A stretch of 64,000 nt of DNA, from NCBI GenBank assembly GCA_018398815.1, contig CM031596.1, positions 73,753,157-73,817,156 on the forward strand, written 5' to 3'. Below the pieces are notes generated by a model, which was given only the letters and a program-made list of their open reading frames with translations, searched no databases and was not told where the DNA came from. This document shows positions 55,951 through 64,000 of the stretch, in pieces; the first letter of the stretch is position 1; the number at the start of each line of letters is the position of its first letter. The position numbers were made by a program, and so were the translations under genes. Origin of the DNA: Conus ventricosus. Its lineage: Eukaryota; Mollusca; Gastropoda; Neogastropoda; Conidae.

Positions 55951-56757
55951 GCGGACAAGTTTGTGATTTTGATGGTGTCACATATAGCCTTCAAGTAGGT
56001 GGGTCAATTTCAGGACACTCAAAATAATTTTTTTGGCTGCTGTGTAACCTGATTCCACCACTGTGCTTTCTGAAGGCAGGCATAAGGATAGGAAGGTCCA
56101 AAGAATCTAACCTCTTTGTGCTGCTATAGAATGGGAATGGTTTGATTAGAACCATTACTTTGTTCCTCTATAATGCCAAAAATGATATCATTACTTTGTT
56201 CCTCTGTGATGCCAAAAACACTAGAATTTAACCTACTTCAATCAGTCGAACACAATAATGTCACCTTCTGTGAAGGTTTTAGATACATTTTCCTAGGTCT
56301 GCATTATCACATTTGAATCGGAGTTTCATTACAACTTTGACGGACGACAGATGAGCTAGATTTTCAATTCAAGCTTGTCAGCTTTATTGATGTTGATCTC
56401 CTAACTTTCTTTAACAGTTTGAATGTATTACTGTATGGAAGTCATGATTAAACACAAATTTTCAGATAAATCTATTTTTATGAAAATCATGCCGATACTG
56501 GTGTAGTCAGTGGTCATTGAAACTTTGGCATCCAGCTTTTTGCAATAATCAGTCTGATCTTTCCGCCCGTGTTTGTATTTGAGAGGAAGAAAGGTGAAAA
56601 CTGACTTGAGGTGAGTCACATGTTGAGTTGTGAAAGTCATTGTACCCATTTTGAGTTGGTAGGAGGAGAGCGGAGGCTGCCAGAGACAGTTGAGATGGGT
56701 GGAAAAGTTGAAGGACCGCCACTGTATAACTTAACTGCACCTGTTTGTAGAGTTGTT

Positions 56758-56806
<49 letters not shown>

Positions 56807-57105
56807 CCCATCTTTTTCATTTCTTTCACCATTTTGAAGTTAGCATTTCAATGTTGTTCATGGAGATATTTGTTTCTTTTTATAGGTCTAGATTAATATC
56901 ACAAGGAATTTTAGTTCTATCTTTTGTTTTGAGATATTGGTTTCTTTTCATAGGTCTGGATTGATATGACAAGGAATTTTAGTTCTGTCTTTTGTTTTTT
57001 ATGTTGTGATTGATTCCTTCCCACATTGGGCATTTGTTGAAGAGGCTTTAGGAGAGGCAGGTTAACTCTTGAATCTTTGAAAAGCAAGATTGTCTTGTGT
57101 TGCAG
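55951..57105. other. MASK intron 11 end, with (CT)n tract
   Basis: About 1.15 kb. It contains a (CT)n microsatellite (56763-56807) and a diverged direct repeat of about 65 bp (TTTATAGGTCTAGATTAATA at 56878, TTCATAGGTCTGGATTGATA at 56947). Nothing coding was seen. Confidence 0.6.
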
Positions 57106-57232
57106 GAGCCAATGTAAACCGCAGTACGTCGACTAATGACCACACTGTACTGTCGTTGGCTTGTGCTGAGGCCATCATCAAGTGGTGGAGGAGCTCTTGA
57201 ACAATGGAGCAGATCCTAACCATAAGCTGAAG
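57106..57232 (+). CDS. ANKHD1: MASK coding exon 12, with one single-base deletion
   Basis: Acceptor GTTGCAG, donor GTGTTT. It reads GANVNRSTSTNDHTVLSLAC, then a base is missing at about 57168 (GCTGAGGC where GCTGGAGGC is expected), and the other frame gives GHHQVVEELLNNGADPNHK, LK, phase 0. The restored exon is 128 nt and its phases fit. It corresponds to the last repeats of the first MASK ankyrin block (NDHTVVSLACAGGH in vertebrates). The following exon (DGSTMLIEAAKGGH in ANKHD1) was not found before the window end. Confidence 0.92.
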
Positions 57233-58638
57233 GTGTTTGCTTTATCACTGCTTGCATCTTTTCTTTACGCTCTATTCCAGATGTGCCTTTTCTGCCATGT
57301 ACGACTTCTTTAGTTTCGAAGATTTTTGTTTGTTTTTAATGTTTTACAAACATGGTTTATGTACATACATACCAAAACTACACACTGTAACATTTCATAG
57401 AAATATCAGTAAAAAGTGACAAAATCAAAATGGAACAGAAACAGTGTTGTGACTATTGGCTAAATAACTGAAGTGCTATCTCTGTTGTGACTATTGGCAA
57501 AACAATATTTTACTTGTAATTAGTGCTATCTCAGAAGTAGATATCACTCACCCTGTAGTAGTTTGCACATAGTCATGAAGAAAAATTTTTTTCATCGTCG
57601 TCATCATGAAAAATAATGGTGCTGATGTTGGAAGAGTGAATCAAAGTAATCCAAAGAAGTGTGAGAAGTCACTAATTACAGTCACCAAAGCTCTTGAGGT
57701 AGGGAAGACATAGGTTCAAAATACAGGATTGGTTTCATCCAGATGGGAGAGGGGGAACAAGACGGTTGTCTCATATTTGAAAAAAAAAAAAAAAAAAAGG
57801 ATTTTGTGAAGTGGTTAGTGAGCCCAGATGAAACTATTCTTATATTGCTGTAACAGCACAAAACTTTGTTGAGAGTTTTATGTTGTACATTAGTAGTCTT
57901 AAACATCTGGACAGTTATGCACTGTGTGGGTGTTTTGTATGGTCGATTATGAATATCAGTGCAGTTGTATGATTTTTTTCCTATTATGACCACGCCCAAT
58001 TAAGACCTGATTTTAGCTGTGTTTGTGCTCATGGTAAGAGGTTTGACTATCATTTCACATGCTGAGAAATTCATGTGTCGCCTAGGAAAAAAAAACACAA
58101 CCCAAAATATACTCTGCACCGAACTGTTTTCACAAAAGGCATGAAATCGTGCACGGGAGAAGCCAAGAAGCCAGGGCTTTCTGCATTTCAGGTTGACCAG
58201 ATTTAGTGTTTTCCACTTGGCATTTAAATAGTCTCATGGAATCTAGGGGCAGTTCTCACGAGTCATCTGAATACAGTCAAATTTCACTGGAGGACAGTGG
58301 AACAAGAAAATGCTTTCATGCCAGAATGACAGCTACATGGTTGCATAAGAACATTATTCTCTCTCTCTCTCTCCTCTCTCTTCTCTCTTCTCTCTCTCTC
58401 TCTTCTCTCTCGTTTCATGATGATTATAACCAGTGCTTGTATAGCGCAACATCTCCAACAGTAAATGGACCTCTTGATTAATGTTGGAAAAATGAATATC
58501 TTGAAGAACAAAATTTCCCAACCAATTCACAAAATAAAGAGTTTAAAAATCTTATTCATGGCATATTAAATGAATACTTTGACAAACATTCAGTATCGGT
58601 AAACACACCTCTCTCCGATAGGAATTGTAATGCAAATA
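57233..58638. other. MASK intron 12, first part, nothing coding
   Basis: About 1.4 kb of AT-rich intron with an 18-base A run (57781-57798) and a (CT)n tract (58361-58410). Confidence 0.55.
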
Positions 58639-58649
58639 CATCATCATCA

Positions 58650-59654
58650 TCAGTCCTCTCCGTGCCTGCTGGCGCTTGAGGCTATGGCAAGAGATCTCCA
58701 TCTGGCTCTGTCTGCGGCTGCTCTGGGGGCTGTGTTGAGAGTCAGTCCTTTGCCTTTCAGCTCTCTTTCTATTGTCCTGCGCCAGGTTTCCTTCGGTCGC
58801 CCCCGTTTTCTTTTACCTTGGGGGGTCCAGCGCAGGGCTGTTCTGGGGAGTGAGCTGGGTGGCATGCGACAGACATGCCCTAGCCATCTCCATCGACGCG
58901 CCTGGATGGTGTCCTGTATTGTGGAGACTCCTGTTCTAGTCCTCAGTTCTTCGTTTGAGATGATGTTCGGCCAGAAGATCCTGAGGATACGTCGCAGACA
59001 TTTGTTCTGGAACACTTCCAGCTTTTTCTCAATGGCGACGGTCGTCTTCCAGCACTCTGAGCCATACAGGAGGACGCTGAGGACATTGCTCTTGAAGAGT
59101 CGAATCTTCGTTTGGATGCTGAGGACGGTGGATCTCCAGATGGGCCTAAGCACTGCGAAAGCTTGGTTGGCTTTGCTGATTCTGGGGTTGATCTCCTGGT
59201 TGCAGTCGTCGTCTGTGGTCATCTTGCTGCCCAGGTATACAAATTCCTGAACATCATCAAGTGGTTTGCCGTTAGCGGTGATGGGGTTGTTGTTTGTGGC
59301 ATTTTTCCTCATGACCTGCGTCTTCCTCTCGTTGACCTTCAGCCCAATGGTGCTGGCTATCTCGCTGAGGCTTTCTGTCTTCTGCTGGGCGTCTTGATGC
59401 TTGTGTGACAGCAGTCCCAGGTCATCTGCGTAGTCAATGTCCTCCAAGACTGAGGTCAACGTCCACCGGATTCCCCGTTGCTTTCCCTGGGTGACGTTTC
59501 GCATCAACCAGTCGATGGCCAAGGAGAAGAGGATTGGTGACAGTATGCAGCCTTGTTTCACTCTGGTGTCCACCTTGAATGGTTCCGTCAGCTGGTTGTT
59601 GTGGATGATGTGACACTCAAAGCTCTCATACAGGGACTGGATGATGTTGACCAT
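58650..59654 (-). pseudogene. RT C-terminal two-thirds of the RTE LINE
   Basis: A 334-codon open frame includes VKQGCILSPILFSLAIDW, DIDYADDLGLLSHKHQDAQQ (catalytic Asp-Asp), GLKVNERKTQVM, VQEFVYLGSKMTTDD, the thumb (SVLLYGSECWKTT) and the RTE C-terminus (RRWRWLGHVCRMP, GKRKRGRPKETWRR). Upstream RT blocks (QEQAGFRAGRSCIDHIFVLR) are in another frame because of one missing base. The preserved length suggests a recent insertion. Confidence 0.9.
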
Positions 59655-59942
59655 TTTCTGGGGAATGCCGTATGTCGTAGGATCTTCCAGAGAGAAGCGC
59701 GGTGCAAACTGTCAAAGGCTTTCTCGAAATCAATGAAAACCACGTAAAGTGTGCTGTTCCATTCATGGGACTGCTCGAGGATCTGGCGTAAGACGAAAAT
59801 GTGATCAATGCATGATCTCCCCGCTCTAAAGCCTGCCTGCTCTTGACGAAGTAGGTCATCTACCGCTTTCTTTATACGCTGGAGTAAGATGCGACTGAAG
59901 ACTTTGCTGGTGATTGATAGTAGGGTGATGCCTCTCCAATTG

Positions 59943-60535
59943 CAGAGCTTAATCTAGAGCGCGGGATTGGTACAATCCCCCGAACATCTGTTCCTTCCCG
60001 CAATTATGGAGTCTGAACGCGGGCAGACTCCCGCACAGTTGCAGGACTGCCCGCCCTGTTCACAGATTGTTGCGGGCGCTCGTTTGTCGTCTGCTTGAAA
60101 AACTGAAACTAGGACTGAGCAGGAGCGAACGATTTCTTGATATTTCATTGGCTGTTAGTGTAAATCAACCAATCGGCGGCGTTCATCTCCTCCATCTCGA
60201 TCACCGACGAGAAGTTGCGAGAGTTTAAAGGCGCCATATTGGATATTTTCCAAAATGAAGCGTGCACCCACTCTATTCGACTTCGACTTTCGTTGAGGAA
60301 AAGTGAAAAAAAAAAAAAAATTCTCTGCCATGCGAGGGTGGAGAAGATCATGAAGAAACCGCGACTACATCCAAAAGCTCGGAGAAGCAGCCCGAAAATA
60401 GTGCAAGGGAACACCGGTTTCAAAACGATTGGCTGAAGAAGTGGCCCGGGGAGAGGGGGAGTGCCCCCCTTTTTTTTATGGGGGGGGGGGGGGGGGGACT
60501 GCCCCCCTTTTTCAAAAATCCTAGATTAAGCTCTG
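59943..60535 (+). mobile_element. hAT-like 593-bp derivative in the RTE LINE
   Basis: Perfect 15-bp terminal repeats CAGAGCTTAATCTAG and CTAGATTAAGCTCTG are flanked by AATTG (59938-59942, 60536-60540). The pre-insertion site is known from the interrupted RT reading (NNWRGITLLS). Inside, ATG 60255 opens MKRAPTLFDFDFR, then a frameshift/stop, and later FQNDWLKKWPGER, the start of a ZMYM/TTF-type hAT protein. A polyG/CCCCCC block precedes the right end, as in 50752-51811. No catalytic region is present. Confidence 0.93.
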
Positions 60536-61344
60536 AATTGTTGCATTCTCCTAGATCTCCTTTCTTTGGTAATTTGATGATGGTACCAGTTCTCCAGTCA
60601 GCTGGGGTTGTCTCCTGGTTCCATATGTCCTGCAGGATGCGTTGGAGGATAAGAGGTGTGTCCTGTTCTTCTGCCTTCAGCATCTCGGGGCATACACCAT
60701 CTTCTCCTGGAGCTTTGCCATTCTTCAGCTTGCGGATGGCTTCCTTGACCTCATCTACTGTGATGTCTCCCATGTTGACGTCCAGGTCCTCCTCTGCCAT
60801 AGGAATGTCAGCTGGTGTTGGTGGATCAGGGCGGTTTAGGATCCTCTGGAAGTGCTCTCTCCACCTCTCGAGCTTGGCACATTCTTCTGTGATAGGTGTT
60901 CCGTCCTCTGCCTTAACTGGTATGTCTTGGTTCTGTCCTCTGTCTCCCCGCAGCCTCTTGGTGGTTCTATACACTGTCTTCATATCCTTCATCTCTGCTG
61001 CTGCCTCGGCTTCTTCAGCAAGCCTCTCCGCATAGAGACGTTTATCTTTCCTTGCAGACAACTTCACTTCTTTGTCTTTCTCTCTGTGCTGGGTTGCTAT
61101 TCTTTCCTTTAGCCTGGGTGACTTGGCATCTAGCAGTTTCTTCTTGATCTGTTTTCTTTCCTCAATGGTTTTCCATGTGTTGGCAGTTATCCACTCAGAT
61201 TTCACACTTTTCCTATAACCTATTGTCTCTTTTGCTGTTTCGGTTATAGCCTTGTTGAAACTGTCCATGGTCAGTGCTGTTTCATCTTGGAGGACGCTGA
61301 AGCGATTCTTCAAGGTGACGCAGAATTCTTTCTTTTTGTTATTT

Positions 61345-61751
61345 CTTTCTTTCTTTCTGCGTACGCAGACTGATACTCCTGCGGACACTCCCTGTATAGC
61401 CAGGCAGTGGAGTTTTGTGTGTATGACTGTTTTTTTTTAATCCCGCCATTAAGGCAGCCATACTCCATCTTCGGGGAAGGTGCATGCTATGTGTCACGTG
61501 TCATCCATACCAACGGCCAAACTGGCCTTCTCTTCCGAAAGTTGGTGATGGGATTTTACGTGTGTGCAAGATGTTATGCGTGCGTTCACACACGGAACCT
61601 CGGTTTATAGTCTCATTCGAAGGACTATATGGGGAATGGAGTCAGAACCAATGTTAACTCCGAGGGAAAAATCCCCCTATACCGAAATTCGAACCCGCAA
61701 CCCCAGGATCACGAGTCCGGCGCTCTACCAACTGAGCTATCCGGCCCCCCC
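61345..61751 (-). mobile_element. tRNA-derived SINE inserted in the RTE LINE
   Basis: On the minus strand the head has box A (TAGCTCAGTTGGTAGAGCG) and box B (GGTTCGAATTT), followed by the common body and the 3' palindrome CTGCGTACGCAG plus an (AAAG)n tail. Imperfect flanking repeats (TTTTTGTTATTTCTTT and TTTGTTGTTATATCTTT) are consistent with a target duplication. The LINE reading resumes on each side. Confidence 0.92.
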
Positions 61752-61768
61752 TTTGTTGTTATATCTTT

Positions 61769-62705
61769 TAGCTTGGCAACATCAAAGCGCAGGTTCGACT
61801 GTCCCCAACTTTTGCCTTCCTCAGTTTGAGGGTCAGTTTCACTACCAGTAGTTCATGGTCACTACCAACATCTGCGTGTCGCATCACACGTACATCTTGT
61901 AGGGAGCGCCTCCATTTTCCGTTGATAATGATGTGGTCAATTTGGTTCTTTGTCTTTCCGTCGGGGGATGTCCATGTTAGCTTGTGGATGGTTTTGTGAG
62001 CGAAAAGAGTACCGCCGATGACCAAATCATTTTCTTCACAGAGGTCGATGAGTCGTTCGCCGTTGTCGGTCATGTCTCCTATTCCATGTTTCCACATGAC
62101 TCTTTCCCTGTTCTCATTGTTGCTACCAACTCTTGCGTTGAAGTCCCCTATCAGGAGGAGAACATCGTGTCTTGGTATGTCATCCAATGTTGCTTGGAGC
62201 GCACTGTAGAACTGATCCTTGTCCTCTTCGTCAGTGTTGTCTATTGGTGCATAGGCCACTATAACTGATAGCTTGGCACACTTGGAGTTCATTCTTACAT
62301 ACAGCAGGCGTTCATTGATTGGTTTCCATTTCAGTACGGCATTGGCATGTTTCTTGGCAATAATGAGGGCAACTCCTTCCTGATGGATGTCATCTTGCCT
62401 TCCTGACCAGATGATGGTTTCTCCAGTACTCAGTCTCTGTTTTCCTGTTTTTGTCCATCTTGCCTCTGTGACCCCTACTAGGTTCAGGTTGTAGTTCTTC
62501 ATCTCATTTACAGTTTGTGCTAATCTTCCAGCTTGGTACAAGGTCAGCACGTTCCAAAATCCAACTTGCATGTGACGTTTTGGCGTTAGGAGATCCGCTA
62601 TCGGGCTGGAGACGTCCTTTCGGCTTTGGTCCCCCTCCTTTATAAGTCCAATTGCTTGGTCTGCTTCATTCCCTCTGCCAGATGGAGTAGTTTCTCTTGC
62701 TGTCG
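61769..62705 (-). pseudogene. Endonuclease domain of the RTE LINE
   Basis: About 310 codons uninterrupted: MQVGFWNVLTLYQAGRLAQT (N-terminal strand), GVTEARWTKTGKQRL (catalytic Glu), VIVAYAPIDNTDEEDKDQFY, LLLIGDFNARVG (Asp/Asn), GTLFAHKTIHKLTW, KNQIDHIIING and DVGSDHELLVVKL (Asp-His). All endonuclease catalytic blocks are present. The ATG-proximal residues (MHRSA) lie in the adjacent hAT-like terminus and are not native. Confidence 0.9.
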
Positions 62706-64000
62706 CAGACCTGTGCACTTTACGATTTTTGCGTATAATCTCACGAAATTTAATACAGCTATACGATTGTACGTTTCAAAACCAAATTGTACGAAATTTT
62801 GATGAACGAGCTTACGAAAATGCGCTGAACACGTAATCCGGCCGAGTCCAAGAGTCTGGTCCAACTTTTAAAAGTTCCGATGGCGCATGCGTACTTCCTG
62901 CCACTATGAATGCATCAACATTGCTTCTCACTCAGCTTCAACTCGCGCGCATGAAACAGACAACGAAAATTCAGATTCATTGGTAGAAGCTGTGATCCAA
63001 AAGAAAAAGAAATATGAACAGAAGTACAAACCAGCGTATCATACTATTTTCAAGTTCATTACTGCGTCAAAGAAGGGCGATACGTTCGCACACAGCACCA
63101 CGTGTTACTGTCAAATCGCGATTGCTACAGTGGTCGCTTTGACATTCAGCGGCACATCGGTAGCAAAAGCCACAAGGGAAACAGTGATTCTGGAAAACGG
63201 TAGGCAATGAACATTCAAAGCTTTTTCGTGAAGTCGAGTTCTGCAGGCACTTCTGATGAGAGACTGGAACATCAGACTACTCGCGGAGAGGGACAAAAAG
63301 CTCCAAAATCCCCCCCTCCCACCCCACCCCCGCCCCAAAGGAGCACACTGTCCAGTGAAATTCTTGAAAGTCTTCTCATCCTGAAGAAGGCTGACTGTTC
63401 TTTAAATTAATAGATGCAGTTCATAAGAAGGAGGCTTGAAAACGGAACCGATACATCTTCCACAACCCAAACCGTACTTTTGCAAGTTGCAGAGTTGACA
63501 GATGCCGACACGATCGTCTGAAACGCGGTAGGCAGGCCTATAACGCTAGGCCTATCAGTGGGCTTTCTGTTTAGTTAAGCTTAGCTAGCAGACGACGCAA
63601 AGCTGCAATCCAGCATTTTTGACGTCACGGGTTCCACAGTGCAGACGCGGTGCTAATGTTCGCGGCATATAGCTGACTTAACATTTTCGCTCATGCTATC
63701 TATGTTAAAATGTTCCCTTTATAGAAATTCATTTGAAGATTGGGGCAATAATGATGAAAATATTATTACCCAAATAAATATAGGTACATAACATGACGGA
63801 TTGCGAACATGCGAACATAACAAACAGCTTGGGGAACAGCTGTATGCTGAGTTCTTGAGTAACATTTACAGGATAGATTCCTTTTCCCGCCTTGTCTACC
63901 CCCCCCCCTTCCTCCATGTTGGCAAAGTAAGGTCCTTTTTTGGCCTCATGCCCATCACCTGGGAACCCTGAAGGAGCTGGAATCACCAAAGTCTGAAATA
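62706..64000 (+). mobile_element. hAT-like element, left end and 5' part, runs off the window
   Basis: It starts CAGACCTGTGCACTTTACG, sharing CAGACCTG with the termini at 31016 and 43165, and splits the RTE LINE. Subterminal TACGA/TCGTA-type motifs recur at 62717-62820. A zinc-finger N-terminal exon lies at 62887-63410. No matching right end is seen; sequence to the window edge, including an AGGTAGGCAGGCC-like stretch near 63530, is not assigned. It may be longer than its relatives. Confidence 0.75.
62940..63410 (+). pseudogene. BED-like zinc-finger N-terminal exon, frameshifted
   Basis: The frame reads RAHETDNENSDSLVEAVIQ, KKKKYEQKYKPAYHTIFKF, ITASKKGDTFAH, then after a shift near 63095 NRDCYSGRFDIQRHIGSKSH, KGN. 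The H-x4-H pair is clear; the Cys pair is damaged at the shift. After a stop it continues AMNIQSFFVKSSS, which matches the hydrophobic-x-x-F-F core of the PIP-like motif at the same place as in 31259-31696. The block order is identical to the two related elements. Confidence 0.7.

Larger units (their letters stand above)
13181..57232 (+). other. ANKHD1: MASK/ANKHD1 gene, 5' part (12 coding exons found)
   Basis: The coding exons assemble into a protein start colinear with ANKHD1/MASK: an acidic N-terminus with a SGSDDDEASEV-type motif, the conserved DPETHARLEALLEAAG linker, then consecutive ankyrin repeats with family-specific variants (LACSAGYYELAQ, NENGHTPLMEAASAGH, SNEFKESALTLACYKG, QTEETQETALTLACCGG, KAARAGHLCTV). 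In animals MASK is a large cytoplasmic/nuclear scaffold with two ankyrin blocks and a KH domain that acts in receptor tyrosine kinase signalling and as a Yorkie/YAP cofactor. All intron phases agree (0,1,2,0,1,1,0,1,1,0,1,0 after successive exons) if three single missing bases are restored in exons 8 and 12. No later exon was found in 57233-64000, so the gene runs off the right edge. Confidence 0.93.
58639..62705 (-). mobile_element. RTE-clade LINE, relatively young, with nested insertions
   Basis: The minus strand reads an AP endonuclease (61769-62705), linker (60541-61344), RT (58650-59942) and a (GAT)n 3' tail at 58641-58652. The coding order is almost continuous once three insertions are ignored: a hAT-like element (59943-60535), a SINE (61345-61751) and another hAT-like element starting at 62706. 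RT catalytic sequence is intact (IDFEKAFDSLHR, VKQGCILSPILF, DIDYADDLGLLSH). A single missing base near 59670 shifts the frame. The 5' end lies beyond the hAT-like element or the window edge. Confidence 0.92.

Noticed and set aside
1..64000. CRISPR array, bacterial operon or prophage
   Set aside because: No spaced identical short repeats, no Shine-Dalgarno-type gene strings and spliced animal exons throughout; the window is eukaryotic.

Overview
The window is animal nuclear DNA. It has spliced genes with GT-AG introns, long (GT)n/(CA)n tracts, tRNA-derived SINEs, several non-LTR retrotransposon clades and cut-and-paste DNA transposons. The modular SINEs and the LINE mix suggest a marine mollusc, probably a gastropod; this is inference, not proof. 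Many coding stretches are broken by single missing bases and homopolymer runs are frequent, so base-level assembly error should be expected, above all in the first 3.3 kb.

The one recognisable host gene is the 5' half of a MASK/ANKHD1 orthologue (ankyrin-repeat and KH-domain scaffold) on the + strand. Twelve coding exons were placed at 13181-13354, 24674-24836, 25582-25738, 34692-34827, 36009-36156, 38052-38285, 40196-40338, 47881-48068, 50048-50239, 50633-50742, 54412-54499 and 57106-57232. Intron phases chain without conflict. The exons give about 621 codons once three missing bases are allowed for (two in exon 8, one in exon 12). They cover the acidic N-terminus and most of the first ankyrin block; the second ankyrin block and KH domain must lie beyond the right edge.

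Before the gene (1-13 kb) lie a noisy low-complexity segment, two head-to-head 5'-truncated CR1/L2-type LINEs (4.1-6.6 kb minus, 6.6-9.95 kb plus), a SINE inside a (GT)n tract and a 340-bp near-perfect inverted repeat.

The introns are crowded with transposons. They hold a piggyBac-like element with TTAA target sites and further piggyBac remnants (four at least partly delimited by TTAA ends); an I/Nimb-type LINE with RNase H and two tiny copies of its 3' end; two RTE-clade LINEs, one bounded by a 13-bp target duplication; and modular SINEs.

The most distinctive content is a group of hAT-like elements with CAG/CAT-starting inverted repeats and 5-6-bp target duplications (25800-28363, 31016-31809, 43165-44383, 50752-51811, 59943-60535, and 62706 to the edge). 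Each keeps the 5' promoter-side end and an N-terminal exon (BED-like zinc finger or ZMYM-like start), but I find no catalytic transposase core. Several insertions sit within tens of bases of MASK splice donors; one target duplication overlaps the donor consensus itself.
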